From an uncultured Clostridia bacterium (GTDB lineage: Bacteria > Bacillota > Clostridia > Christensenellales > Borkfalkiaceae), in the NCBI GenBank assembly GCA_905235765.1, contig CAJOMM010000019.1, positions 1-22,257 of the forward strand: DNA of 22,257 bases, read 5' to 3'. Position numbers and translations under genes: made by a program. Below are positions 7,500 to 15,525 of this stretch, piece by piece. Position 1 is the stretch's first letter, and every line of letters starts with the position of its first letter. The notes under the pieces were generated by a model, which searched no databases, was not told the origin of the DNA, and saw only the letters and a list, made by a program, of their open reading frames with translations.

Positions 7500-8450
7500 T
7501 TACTCTTTTGCATTTGCCGCCGTCTCCACCAACTTTCTGAAACGGTGATTGAGACAACTTTTGGTTATGGATAGCCTTGCCGCCAATTCTTCGTAACTGT
7601 CGTCCGGAAATTCCAATTTTTTATCAGCGGTATCGCGAAGTTCTTTTTTAAGTCCGTCGTAAAGTCCGCTCATTTTAAGAGTTTCTATGGCTTCGGTTAT
7701 CTTTATGGAAGCGTTCACCTGCCTCGTAACGTTGCCGAGATCGCAGTTTTTCTTTCTGTTCACGTCGTTGATGAATTCGCGCCTTACCATTACGTCGGTA
7801 AAATTAAGCACCGACTTCGGCGCAGGCAAAAACGCCAGAAAATCCTTGATAGCGTCCGCGCTTTTGATATAGAAGACGAAACTCTCTTTCCTTCTTATGA
7901 TTTTGCCGTTAATTCCGTATTCGGAAAGCCTGTTCGCCGTGGTTTCCGCCGTAACGTTGTGAGAAAACACAAGTTCCAAGTGATAACCCGTGCCGCTTTC
8001 GGTATTCTCGTCCGGAACGGTACAATTCCCCGCACCGACGAATAGCCCTCTTATAAACGCCTTGAAGGTTTCGGCGTCGTTTACGACCTTTCCGAAAAAA
8101 TCGTATTCGACGGTTATATCACCCTCATTTACCGTTACGACGCCTAATTCTTCTAAAATGGGCAGCGCTTTTTTACCGGATATTACCATCTCGAAACGGT
8201 CTTTTTTATTGAGCCTGTCTTCTTTTACGTCTATTTCCCTGACTTGATAATCGAAAAGGCGTTCGAGCATAGAGGCTATTTTAAACGCGCGTTCCTCCAT
8301 CGCTACGGTAAAATATAACCCTAAAGAACCGTCCTCTTCAAAAAGCACGCCGGTGGATCTTATTATGCCGGCGATAAAGGCTATCTGTATCGCCCGATCC
8401 TTCATAGGCTTCAGAAATATTTCGTCTTTTATCTGTTCTCCGAAATTCAT
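7500..8450 (-). CDS. whiA: WhiA DNA-binding regulator
   Basis: Conserved Gram-positive DNA-binding protein, required for sporulation septation in Streptomyces and linked to cell division and chromosome segregation in Bacillus. The 316 residues comprise an N-terminal segment, a degenerate LAGLIDADG homing-endonuclease-like domain in two halves (about 20-105 and 125-215; GLFVGAGNC at 135-143 marks the second) and a C-terminal helix-turn-helix (about 270-312). The linker RREFINDVNRKKNCDLGN and the following VNASIKITEAI are the WhiA signature. No nuclease activity is expected in this family. The start overlaps the PHP gene stop as ATGA, and the stop is followed directly by the dnaE ribosome site, so all three genes are tightly coupled. 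Confidence 0.95.
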   Translation of the reverse strand: MNFGEQIKDEIFLKPMKDRAIQIAFIAGIIRSTGVLFEEDGSLGLYFTVAMEERAFKIASMLERLFDYQVREIDVKEDRLNKKDRFEMVISGKKALPILEELGVVTVNEGDITVEYDFFGKVVNDAETFKAFIRGLFVGAGNCTVPDENTESGTGYHLELVFSHNVTAETTANRLSEYGINGKIIRRKESFVFYIKSADAIKDFLAFLPAPKSVLNFTDVMVRREFINDVNRKKNCDLGNVTRQVNASIKITEAIETLKMSGLYDGLKKELRDTADKKLEFPDDSYEELAARLSITKSCLNHRFRKLVETAANAKE

Positions 8451-9226
8451 TTATGCGCCCCGTTTTTAAATGCGGCAAATCTGAAAGACGGCGTCCTGCC
8501 ATCTACGTTGTCGATTCGCAATACGTCTATATTTACTCTTTTAACCGTATCCATAGCGAGGGAAATTTCCCCTACTCTTTCGGGAGAGTGTGCGTCCGAA
8601 TCGACGACGTACCTTACGCCGGTCTTATCTATGGAATAGAGTTCTTCGTCCGTTAAATGCGTTTTTTTTGCGTTAAGTTCTATGTACGTCCCGTAATCCG
8701 CGGCGCATTTCGCCACCTCGACGGCGTCCGCAAAACAGAAAAAATTGAGATGCGTGATAACGTCTACCGGATTGTTTTTTATAACGTTTATAAACGTTTT
8801 GGTGTTTTCTCTGACCAAAGAAGCGGACGGCTTGTCCTTTTTAAAATACGACGTAAACATATTGGGGGTAAAAAGCTTAAAAAACGTGCCGAATTTAAAT
8901 ATCACGAATTTATGGAATCCTGCTAAAAACAAGTCAAAACTGTCGTATCTGTCGCTTTTGAGATCCACGGCGCCGTCCGTTCCTATAATATTGGACTCTA
9001 TTCCCAACAATACTTTTACGCCGCACTCCTTTTCCGCTTGCGAACACTTTTCGCGCATTACGGAAAGTTCCCTCTTCTTTAACCCGAAAACGGGGTGGCT
9101 GAACCCGTGATCGGTGATACCTATTTCTTTTAACCCAAGTTTTTCCGCCGCCTTTACGTTGTCGATTATATCTCCCTTGCCGTGTGAAAAAACCGTATGA
9201 GTATGATAGTCTCCGGTAAGAATCAT
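8447..9226 (-). CDS. PHP-domain phosphoesterase
   Basis: Stand-alone PHP protein of 259 residues, probably a metal-dependent phosphatase or phosphoesterase of the YcdX/histidinol-phosphatase type; substrate unknown. Metal-binding motifs visible in order: DYHTHTVFSHG (6-16), GITDHG (36-41), GIESNI around 75, AGFHKF around 104, ITHLNFF around 160 and VDSDAHSPERVG near the C-terminus. It has no signal peptide, so it is cytoplasmic. Its start overlaps the murB stop by ATGA and its stop overlaps whiA by ATGA, implying translational coupling. A PHP gene at this position is common in Clostridia. Histidine biosynthesis is unlikely from context, but the sequence alone cannot exclude it. Confidence 0.88.
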   Translation of the reverse strand: MILTGDYHTHTVFSHGKGDIIDNVKAAEKLGLKEIGITDHGFSHPVFGLKKRELSVMREKCSQAEKECGVKVLLGIESNIIGTDGAVDLKSDRYDSFDLFLAGFHKFVIFKFGTFFKLFTPNMFTSYFKKDKPSASLVRENTKTFINVIKNNPVDVITHLNFFCFADAVEVAKCAADYGTYIELNAKKTHLTDEELYSIDKTGVRYVVDSDAHSPERVGEISLAMDTVKRVNIDVLRIDNVDGRTPSFRFAAFKNGAHK

Positions 9227-10116
9227 TTAAATACTCCTAAATACTCCACTTCTTCTGTTAAAATTACGCCGTATTTATCAAAAACTCTTTTTTTGATTTC
9301 GGATATAACGCTATAAACGTCTTTTGCGGAAGCGCCGTCTTCCGTCATAATAAAATTCGCGTGCATTTCCGAGACGGCGGCGCCGCCTACCCTGAATCCT
9401 TTAAGCCCTGCGCCCTCTATAAGTCTTGCGGCGTGGTCGCCCTTCGGATTTTTAAAAACCGAACCGCAACTATTGCCTTTCGGCTGAATTTGTTCTCTTT
9501 TACTCAGATACTTATAATATTCCTGTCTTCTTGCCGCGTGCCTTCTTTTGGGAAAGTTGAACCTTGCGGATACGATAAATTCCTCTTTGGTAAATCCGCT
9601 TCCCCTGTACTTAAAGCCGCACTCTTTTTTGGAATATCTTTTAATTTCGCCGTCGATTAAAACGGTTACGTCAACGATATAATCGGATATCTCGTACCCG
9701 AAAGCCCCTGCGTTCTGATACACCGCGCCGCCGACGGTAGCCGGTATTCCGAATAAACCTTCCATCCCCGTATATCCGCTGCCTGCAGAAAACCTGACAA
9801 ACGAGGACAATTGCGCGCCGCAAAGCGCGATGATGTCTCCTTTATCTAAAAGTTTAGACGTCAAATATTTAGACGATATCACCATACCCTCGAATCCCGA
9901 ATCGGAAACGAGAAGATTGGTTCCGTTGCCTATCGCTTTGACGGGTATATCGTATTTTTTCGCTGTATTTATCGCGATTTTAACGGAATTTACCGTTTCC
10001 GGCGCGATAAAATATTTTGCTTTTCCTCCAACCGCTAATCCGGTGTGGAGATTCATAGGATAATCCTCTTTAAAATGAACGTTAGGTATTGAACGGATAA
10101 GTTCGGAAAAACCCAT
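9223..10116 (-). CDS. murB: UDP-N-acetylenolpyruvoylglucosamine reductase
   Basis: FAD enzyme that reduces UDP-GlcNAc-enolpyruvate with NADPH to UDP-MurNAc, the second committed step of peptidoglycan precursor synthesis in the cytoplasm. The 297-residue length fits type II MurB. Motifs: FAD-binding GNGTNLLVSD (63-72), GIPATVGGAVYQNAGAFG (123-140), catalytic Arg in KYRGSGF (169-175), QPKGNSCGSVFKNP (211-224) with the proton-donor Ser219, EMHANF (250-255), and the C-terminal LTEEVEYLG carrying the catalytic Glu. GIPAT replaces the usual GIPGT, a conservative change. AAAGGAG lies 4 bases before the ATG, and a good promoter lies directly upstream, so murB probably heads the operon. Confidence 0.97.
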   Translation of the reverse strand: MGFSELIRSIPNVHFKEDYPMNLHTGLAVGGKAKYFIAPETVNSVKIAINTAKKYDIPVKAIGNGTNLLVSDSGFEGMVISSKYLTSKLLDKGDIIALCGAQLSSFVRFSAGSGYTGMEGLFGIPATVGGAVYQNAGAFGYEISDYIVDVTVLIDGEIKRYSKKECGFKYRGSGFTKEEFIVSARFNFPKRRHAARRQEYYKYLSKREQIQPKGNSCGSVFKNPKGDHAARLIEGAGLKGFRVGGAAVSEMHANFIMTEDGASAKDVYSVISEIKKRVFDKYGVILTEEVEYLGVFK

Positions 10117-10130
10117 AAAACTCCTTTTAT

Positions 10131-10159
10131 ATTCTACTATAAATTTATTCTTTTTTCAA
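10131..10159 (-). promoter_or_regulatory. Sigma-A-like promoter of the murB operon
   Basis: TTGAAA (10159-10154) and TAGAAT (10136-10131) on the minus strand have a 17-base spacer. The -35 overlaps the stop codon of the upstream gene. Transcription would start near 10124, leaving a leader of only about 8 bases that begins inside the AAAGGAG ribosome site. That short leader lowers confidence. Confidence 0.5.
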
Positions 10160-11151
10160 GATAAAGTGAGCAATTTTTTAATTTTTATGATTGTCTCGTC
10201 ATTTTGTTGTTTACTCTTTGAAATTTCTTTTAATTCTTTTATCAGACTTTCAGACGAAAAAGCCGAAACCGTATAATTAAATTTTGCGCTTTGCATATCG
10301 CGCATTTGCGAATTTTCATACGCTAACTCATAAAAACAGGAAAACATCCCTAAATTTATCAATTTTTTTTGCACGCTTTCAGATAAAAGAAGGTCAATAA
10401 ACCCTCTCGCGTGAACCAGTTTTTCAGGGTCGACGGCGGACGCGGAAACGTACTGGTAAAGGTCGTTATATTCTGAAAACGGCGTAGCTGAAAAATTCAT
10501 GCCGCGATTTATAAGCCTGTTTATATCCCTTTGAGTTCCCAACAGATATTTGGTTCTTCCGTTCGTGAACTCCGCGTAAGCGTCGAGCGTCGCTTTTTCT
10601 CCCGTATAAGAAAATTTTACGCCGCAAAAAAGCGCTGCCGTGTACGCTTGAGAAAACCGGCTCACCGAATATAACGCTTCGTAATCTTTACGCTTTTTAT
10701 TGACCTTATACTCCGGATTTTCTATAAGACAGTAACCGCCCCTGCACCAGGGAACGGCATACGTCTTATCGCCTACTTTTCCGCCCCCGAAACCTTTATC
10801 CGTATAAAGTTCCGAAAGGTTAGGAAGCGGCACGCCGGGACCGTACGATATGAGGTCCGGCACCGCCCCCTCTTTTAACGCTGTCTCCACGCTTTCGGGA
10901 GTATGCGTTATCACCATAATAAGCACTCCGTCGTTAAGTTTTTCATAGAGAGACGCAACCGAGAGCAAAAACTGTTTTCTGCTGCCGATCCCGCCCTCGA
11001 AACTGTCAACGTGCCAAAGCGTTATCACTCCGCGGTATTCTTTGGGACTCAAATCCACTCCGTTATTCTTTATGCCGTATCTTCCGAATACTGCGGTGAA
11101 TACTACGGCGAATATGATTATTAAAGAAAAAATTGCACGCTTTAACTTCAT
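10156..11151 (-). CDS. Membrane-anchored extracellular solute-binding-like protein
   Basis: 331 residues resembling the periplasmic-binding fold of ABC sugar-binding proteins. After a hydrophobic segment (6-23) the chain has ITLWHVDSFEGG (43-54), a pattern typical of the first strand and helix of that fold, then PDLISYGPG (98-106) and YAVPWCRGGYCLI (131-143), like the domain-crossing segments of the family. There is no lipobox cysteine, so the N-terminal helix is either an uncleaved anchor or a signal peptide. No permease or ATPase gene lies beside it. It sits between a peptidase gene with its own terminator and murB, so it is probably monocistronic. The start has no Shine-Dalgarno, and a TATAAT lies 6 bases before the ATG. 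The ligand is unknown; a role other than transport is possible. Confidence 0.7.
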   Translation of the reverse strand: MKLKRAIFSLIIIFAVVFTAVFGRYGIKNNGVDLSPKEYRGVITLWHVDSFEGGIGSRKQFLLSVASLYEKLNDGVLIMVITHTPESVETALKEGAVPDLISYGPGVPLPNLSELYTDKGFGGGKVGDKTYAVPWCRGGYCLIENPEYKVNKKRKDYEALYSVSRFSQAYTAALFCGVKFSYTGEKATLDAYAEFTNGRTKYLLGTQRDINRLINRGMNFSATPFSEYNDLYQYVSASAVDPEKLVHARGFIDLLLSESVQKKLINLGMFSCFYELAYENSQMRDMQSAKFNYTVSAFSSESLIKELKEISKSKQQNDETIIKIKKLLTLS

Positions 11152-11157
11152 ATATAA

Positions 11158-11163
11158 ATTATA
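11158..11163 (-). promoter_or_regulatory. -10 box placing transcription start at the ATG (possible leaderless mRNA)
   Basis: TATAAT (11163-11158) lies 6 bases before the ATG at 11151, so transcription would begin at or next to the start codon. No Shine-Dalgarno is present. No convincing -35 box is seen; the region upstream is the T-run of the preceding terminator. Confidence 0.4.
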
Positions 11164-11172
11164 TTAAACGCA

Positions 11173-11209
11173 AATAAAAAAAAGACTTTTCAGTTTGAAA
11201 AGTCTTTTT
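11173..11209 (-). terminator. Rho-independent terminator overlapping the end of the M16 peptidase gene
   Basis: A 13-base stem, AAAAAGACTTTTC (11179-11191) with GAAAAGTCTTTTT (11197-11209), has a 5-base loop. On the minus strand it runs into a long T tract. The peptidase stop (11192-11190) lies inside the hairpin, so the last five or six codons form its first arm. Confidence 0.9.
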
Positions 11210-12461
11210 CCCGTTTCGTTTCCGTTTCAGGCGCGCTCCGTTTAGGACCTACCGTAGCGGTAGCCGCCGCTTTTAAGTCAAAAAAACCGTCTATCACGTC
11301 GGACACGTCTTTATACGAGAGAGAATTTATCTTTTGAATCCTGTCGTTCACGTCAGCCGTGTCTCCCGTAAACAAAAGTTTTCTTCCGTATAGTTGCATT
11401 ATTGCGGAATTGCTTTCCTGTCCGAATATGAAGGCGCTCTTTATCTGTTCTTTGCCTCGGATAAATTCCTCCTCGGTAACGCCTGACTTTTTGAATTTTT
11501 CCACTTCTTCAGCGATCGCCTCTAACGCAGTATCTCTGTTTTCGGTATTCACGCCGGCGTAAATTTCGATAACGCCGCCGTTTTTATACGCGGAAAGATA
11601 CGAGTACACCGTATAACATAAACCGAGTTCCTCCCGTACCTTCTGGAACAATCTGCTGCTCATACCTCCGCCGAGAATAATATTTGCAACGGAAAGCGCG
11701 TCTACCCGTTCGTCGGCAAGATCTACCGCCGGCATGCTTATTGCGATGTGCGACTGTTCTATCTGTTTGATTTTTTTAAGATTTTTGGGGTCGGGTCTTT
11801 CTCCGTTCCATTGTTTTGCGGACTTTATCCTTTTAAACCTTTCGGCGAAATATTTTTTAATTAAATCTATCGCTTTATCGGTTTTAACGTTACCTGCAAC
11901 GGAAATTACGACGTTATCCGCCGTATAATACTTGTCCATATACTCGCATACGTCCTTTTTGGTGAAAGAACGCACGTTTTTTATACTGCCGAGAATAGGT
12001 CTTCCCAAACCTTCTTTTCCGTAAAAACTTTCAGCCAATAAGTCAAGACAAAGGTCCTCCGGCGTATCTTCGCTCATATTTATCTCTTCGACTATTACGC
12101 CCTTTTCTCTTGCGAGTTCGTCGCGGTCGTATCTGGAGTCGAAAAAAATATCTGACAAAACTTCCAAAGAATCCTCTACGTGTTCTATCGTGGATTTCGT
12201 ATAATAACAAGTCATTTCTTTGGATGTATAGGCATTGATCTGCGCGCCTATGCCGTCTATAAATCCCGATATCTCGTAGGCGGAACGCTTCTCCGTCCCC
12301 TTAAACGTAGTGTGTTCTATAAAATGCGAAATTCCGTTTTCTTCCGCCGTTTCGTTTATGCTGCCCGTCTTTACAAGAATTCCGCAGGAAACGGAATAGG
12401 AACCCTGCATTTCCGTTACGACGGCTTTAAGTCCGTTTTCAAATTCTTTAATATAACTCAT
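11190..12461 (-). CDS. M16 (pitrilysin-family) zinc metallopeptidase
   Basis: 423-residue processing-peptidase-type protein. The inverted zinc motif HxxEH is present as HFIEH (46-50), with the third ligand Glu in VIVEEIN (122-128), so the active site looks intact. The second M16 domain carries GGGMSSRLFQKVREELGLCYTVYS, the conserved Arg/Tyr substrate segment. It has no signal peptide and is probably cytoplasmic. Together with the NodB-fold protein, pnp and rpsO it matches the Bacillus rpsO-pnpA-ylxY-mlpA order, so it is probably the MlpA/YmxG counterpart. It starts 38 bases after the deacetylase gene, with AGAAGGGA ahead of the ATG. The natural substrate is not known from the sequence. Confidence 0.93.
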   Translation of the reverse strand: MSYIKEFENGLKAVVTEMQGSYSVSCGILVKTGSINETAEENGISHFIEHTTFKGTEKRSAYEISGFIDGIGAQINAYTSKEMTCYYTKSTIEHVEDSLEVLSDIFFDSRYDRDELAREKGVIVEEINMSEDTPEDLCLDLLAESFYGKEGLGRPILGSIKNVRSFTKKDVCEYMDKYYTADNVVISVAGNVKTDKAIDLIKKYFAERFKRIKSAKQWNGERPDPKNLKKIKQIEQSHIAISMPAVDLADERVDALSVANIILGGGMSSRLFQKVREELGLCYTVYSYLSAYKNGGVIEIYAGVNTENRDTALEAIAEEVEKFKKSGVTEEEFIRGKEQIKSAFIFGQESNSAIMQLYGRKLLFTGDTADVNDRIQKINSLSYKDVSDVIDGFFDLKAAATATVGPKRSAPETETKREKDFSN

Positions 12462-12499
12462 AAATTCCCTTCTCCGTAGTTTACGTAATTGAATTATTT

Positions 12500-13210
12500 C
12501 TAACCGTTTAAATTTTCTCCGACAGTTATCGCCGTAAATCCTGCGGCGTAAATTTTTTTGAGTATCTCCGGAAGCGCTTTTACCGTATGGTCTTTAGGGT
12601 GCATTAAAATAACGTCTCCGCCTTTAAGGTTATCGGTAGCCCTTTTTATAATCTTCGCCTCATCGCTATCTCTCCAATCGATAGTGTCTTTCGTCCACAT
12701 TATAACCTTTTGCCCGAGATTCGCCGCGGCTTTTAACGTGGCGTCAGAATAACTTCCGGAAGGCGGAGCAAATAATTTCAGGTCGTAACCGCAAAGCGCC
12801 TTCACCATAACGCCCGTAAGGTATATCTCTTCTCTGTTGCCTTCGTAGTCGAGTTTGGCGTGATCCTTATGGAAATATCCGTGTCCGCCGAGTTCGTGTC
12901 CGCTTTTCAAGATTTTAAAAAGCGTGGCTTCGTTGTCGTCTGCCCAGCATCCGCCAACAAAAAACGTGGCTTTGGCGTTATATTCGTCCAGAATTTCCAC
13001 AATCTTTTCGACGGCGGCTTTATTTTCGTACACGTTGAAAGTAAGTGAAACTCCGCTTTTGCTGTTTCCACCGTAGATGGCTTTGATTTCCTCTCCGCCG
13101 TAAATGGGAACTGCGGTCTCCGGTATAAACGACAGCGCAAACACTGCAAACAGCCCCAAAAAAAGTACAAAATTCGTTATTAATGTTACTCTCCGCCGTT
13201 TATAACCCAT
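12500..13210 (-). CDS. Membrane-anchored polysaccharide deacetylase-like (YlxY-type) protein, degenerate active site
   Basis: 236 residues from the ATG at 13210, preferred over 13288 because GGAGG lies 7 bases upstream. An N-terminal transmembrane helix (about 10-29) is followed by a NodB-homology domain (about 50-232). The first motif, normally TFDDG with the catalytic base and a metal ligand, reads TFNV (57-60), losing both Asp residues. The HxxxH pair is kept in HGYFH (110-114). The RPPxGxY motif reads APPSGSY (148-154), losing the Arg. WTKDTIDW (172-179) and the final ILMH (201-204) are present. It is therefore probably inactive or altered, although the fold and location (outer membrane face) are clear. 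It follows pnp, as ylxY does in Bacillus, but a terminator separates the two. Confidence 0.88.
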   Translation of the reverse strand: MGYKRRRVTLITNFVLFLGLFAVFALSFIPETAVPIYGGEEIKAIYGGNSKSGVSLTFNVYENKAAVEKIVEILDEYNAKATFFVGGCWADDNEATLFKILKSGHELGGHGYFHKDHAKLDYEGNREEIYLTGVMVKALCGYDLKLFAPPSGSYSDATLKAAANLGQKVIMWTKDTIDWRDSDEAKIIKRATDNLKGGDVILMHPKDHTVKALPEILKKIYAAGFTAITVGENLNG

Positions 13211-13276
13211 ATTTTGCCTCCGATAAACATATTCTATGCTTAAAGGAGAAACAAAATTACTCGACGTTCTTTTGTC

Positions 13277-13310
13277 AAAAAAAAGCAAGAGCCTACCGAC
13301 TCATGCTTTT
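13277..13310 (-). terminator. Rho-independent terminator after pnp
   Basis: On the minus strand, AAAAGCATGAG (13310-13300) pairs with CTCTTGCTTTT (13291-13281) with a single T-T mismatch, followed by a run of T ending at 13277. It lies 20 bases past the pnp stop and before the deacetylase gene. Confidence 0.75.
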
Positions 13311-13330
13311 CTTCAAATTAAAAGATAAAA

Positions 13331-15430
13331 TTAACCTTCCATTTTTTCGAGAAGTTTAAGGTCGATACCCTTTTCGCCGATGCGGATGATCTCCACTTTG
13401 ACTTTGTCGCCTATATTCAAAACTTCTTCTACGGATTCTATACGCTTATCGCTCATTTTGGAAATATGGATAAGTCCGTCTTTTCCGGGCGCTAATTCGC
13501 AGAACGCACCGACTTTCGGCAATATCCTCACTACTTCGGATATAAACATATCGCCAACTTCCGGATCCTTGGAAATTGAAAGGATTATCGCTTTCGCTCT
13601 CTCCGCCTGTTCCATCTCGCCGAAAGTAGCGATATGGACGGTGCCGTCCTCTTCGATGTCTATCTTAACGCCGGTCTCTTCTATTATCTTATTTATTACC
13701 TTTCCTTGCTTACCAACGACGTCGCCTATCTTGTCTACGGGAATAGCAAAGGAGATTATCTTCGGAGCGTATTCAGAAAGGCTCGGCGCGACTTCGGGAA
13801 CGCAAGCGAGCATCTTGGAAAGAATAAACTCTCTGCCTTCGTTAGCCTGATTTATTGCGGTGAGCATTATCTCTTCGGAAATACCCTTGATCTTGATATC
13901 CATCTGAATAGCGGTGATGCCGTTCTTGGTGCCTGCAACCTTAAAGTCCATATCGCCGAGGAAATCTTCAAGCCCCTGAATATCGGTAAGAACTCTGAAT
14001 TCGCCGGTTTCCTGATTTTTGATAAGTCCCATAGCGACGCCGGCGACAGGCGCTTTTATAGGAACGCCTGCGTCCATTAAAGCCATAGTGGAACCGCAAA
14101 CCGACGCCATTGACGACGATCCGTTTGACGACATGATATCGTTTACTACCCTTATAGCGTAGGGGAATTCTTCTTCTGAAGGAAGTACGGGGATAAGCGC
14201 GCGTTCCGCCAAAGCGCCGTGTCCTATTTCACGTCTGCCGGGCGATTTTAACGCCTTCGCTTCTCCGGTACAGTACCCGGGGAAGTTGTACTGATGCATA
14301 TACCTCTTGCTTTCTTCTTCGTCTAAACCTTCTAATTTCTGCGCTTCGTCCAGCATACCCAAAGTACAAGTGGTCAAAGTCTGCGTCTGTCCCCTCGTAA
14401 ATACGGCGGAGCCGTGAACTCTCGGAAGAACGTGTCTTTCGCACCAGATAGGACGAACGTCTTTTAACCCCCTGCCGTCGGGACGTATGCCTTTATCGAA
14501 TATTTTAGCGCGGATTTTTTCTTTAGTGAGATAATATAAACTGTCTTTAATATCTTTTTCGGAATCAGGATAAATGCTTGCAAAGTGTTCCAAAGTTTCC
14601 TTTTCCACCCTGTCCTGTCCCGCTTGGCGTTCCGCCCTGTCGAAAGTATCCAAAGCCTGGTCTAATTTTGCGCTTGCAAATTCTCTGACGGCTGCGTCGA
14701 GTTCTTCGGGAACGTGATAAAGTTCCATTTCTTTTTTGGGTTTACCTACCGCCGGAACAATCTCTTCGGAAATAAATTTACATATTTTTTTAATCTCTTC
14801 ATGTCCGAACATTATAGCGCCGACCATTTCGTCGTTTGTTACTTCGTTCGCGCCGGCTTCTATCATAAGAATAGCGTCTTCCGTACCGGCGAGGTTCAAG
14901 TGGATATCCGACTCCGCCCTCTGTTTAAGGTCGGGGTTAATCACGTATTTGCCGTTTACCATACCCACGACTACCGACCCGGTCGGACCTGCCCACGGAA
15001 TATCGGAAATCGCAAGAGCGACGGAACTTCCGACCATTGCCAAAGGTTCGGGCTGTACGTCCGGTTCTACCGAAAGCGCCTGAGCTATAACTACTACGTC
15101 GTTATACAGTCCTTTGGGGAAAAGCGGACGGAGAGGTCTATCGATAAGTCTCGACGTCAATATCGCTTTATCGCTTGCTCTTCCCTCTCTTTTCTTAAAG
15201 CCGCCGGGGATTTTACCCACCGAATACATCTTCTCGTCGTAGTCTACTTGAAGCGGGAAAAAGTCCATACCGTCTCTCGGTTCGGGGGACATACAAACGG
15301 TAACCATAACCGCCGTTTCGCCCGAACGCACTACGCAAGCGCCGTTAGTTTGTTCGGCGTATTTTCCCGTCTCTATAACGACTTCTCTTCCGCCGATCGT
15401 TGTTTTGAATTCTCTGTAATTTGTTGTCAT
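13331..15430 (-). CDS. pnp: Polyribonucleotide nucleotidyltransferase (PNPase)
   Basis: Phosphorolytic 3'-5' exoribonuclease for mRNA turnover, a homotrimer in the cytoplasm. The 699-residue length is standard. Domain order: first RNase-PH-like core from residue 1, with FFPLQVDYDEKMYSVGKIPGGF (57-78) and SRLIDRPLRPLFP (93-105); an alpha-helical linker; second core from about 320 (IRPDGRGLKDVRPI) with MSSNGSSSMASVCG and the catalytic-site FLGDMDFKVAGT; KH domain with IGDVVGKQGKVINKI (GxxG loop); and C-terminal S1 domain with VGAFCELAPGKDGLIHISKM. AGGAG lies 10 bases before the ATG. rpsO is upstream as in most bacteria, but a terminator separates them, so read-through or a separate promoter supplies pnp. 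A hairpin in its leader may take part in autoregulation. Confidence 0.98.
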   Translation of the reverse strand: MTTNYREFKTTIGGREVVIETGKYAEQTNGACVVRSGETAVMVTVCMSPEPRDGMDFFPLQVDYDEKMYSVGKIPGGFKKREGRASDKAILTSRLIDRPLRPLFPKGLYNDVVVIAQALSVEPDVQPEPLAMVGSSVALAISDIPWAGPTGSVVVGMVNGKYVINPDLKQRAESDIHLNLAGTEDAILMIEAGANEVTNDEMVGAIMFGHEEIKKICKFISEEIVPAVGKPKKEMELYHVPEELDAAVREFASAKLDQALDTFDRAERQAGQDRVEKETLEHFASIYPDSEKDIKDSLYYLTKEKIRAKIFDKGIRPDGRGLKDVRPIWCERHVLPRVHGSAVFTRGQTQTLTTCTLGMLDEAQKLEGLDEEESKRYMHQYNFPGYCTGEAKALKSPGRREIGHGALAERALIPVLPSEEEFPYAIRVVNDIMSSNGSSSMASVCGSTMALMDAGVPIKAPVAGVAMGLIKNQETGEFRVLTDIQGLEDFLGDMDFKVAGTKNGITAIQMDIKIKGISEEIMLTAINQANEGREFILSKMLACVPEVAPSLSEYAPKIISFAIPVDKIGDVVGKQGKVINKIIEETGVKIDIEEDGTVHIATFGEMEQAERAKAIILSISKDPEVGDMFISEVVRILPKVGAFCELAPGKDGLIHISKMSDKRIESVEEVLNIGDKVKVEIIRIGEKGIDLKLLEKMEG

Positions 15431-15473
15431 TTTAATTTTTCTCCTGTTCTTCTCTTTCTTCTATTAACCGAAA

Positions 15474-15492
15474 GCGGCGAACCGCTCGCCGC
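15474..15492 (-). promoter_or_regulatory. Hairpin in the pnp leader
   Basis: A GCGGCG (15474-15479) / CGCCGC (15487-15492) stem has a 7-base loop and lies 44 bases upstream of pnp. It lacks a T-run, so it is not a terminator. E. coli pnp is autoregulated through an RNase III-cleaved leader hairpin; a similar role here is only a possibility. Confidence 0.35.
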
Positions 15493-15525
15493 GATTTAAT
15501 ATTCAAAAACTCACCGAGAAATCAT

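Noticed and set aside
7489..7557. Upstream in-frame start extending DnaE by 23 residues
   Set aside because: It lies inside whiA, has no ribosome site, and the DnaE family begins with the HLHLH segment right after the ATG at 7488.
7500..8450. LAGLIDADG-like fold suggesting a homing endonuclease or mobile element
   Set aside because: The fold is a normal part of WhiA, fused to the WhiA helix-turn-helix and in its usual operon; there is no intron or intein context.
13225..13276. TTGACA at 13276-13271 (minus) as a promoter for the deacetylase gene
   Set aside because: No acceptable -10 box lies 16-18 bases downstream; the TAGAAT at 13235-13230 is too far away.
13211..13288. Upstream start extending the deacetylase-like protein by 26 residues
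   Set aside because: The extension would begin next to the pnp terminator and place a polar segment before the membrane helix; GGAGG supports 13210.
14714..15499. Long plus-strand open frame (261 codons) opposite the pnp start
   Set aside because: It mirrors the strongly supported pnp coding sequence, its protein is rich in Arg/Phe/Tyr with no recognisable domain, and it has no ribosome site.
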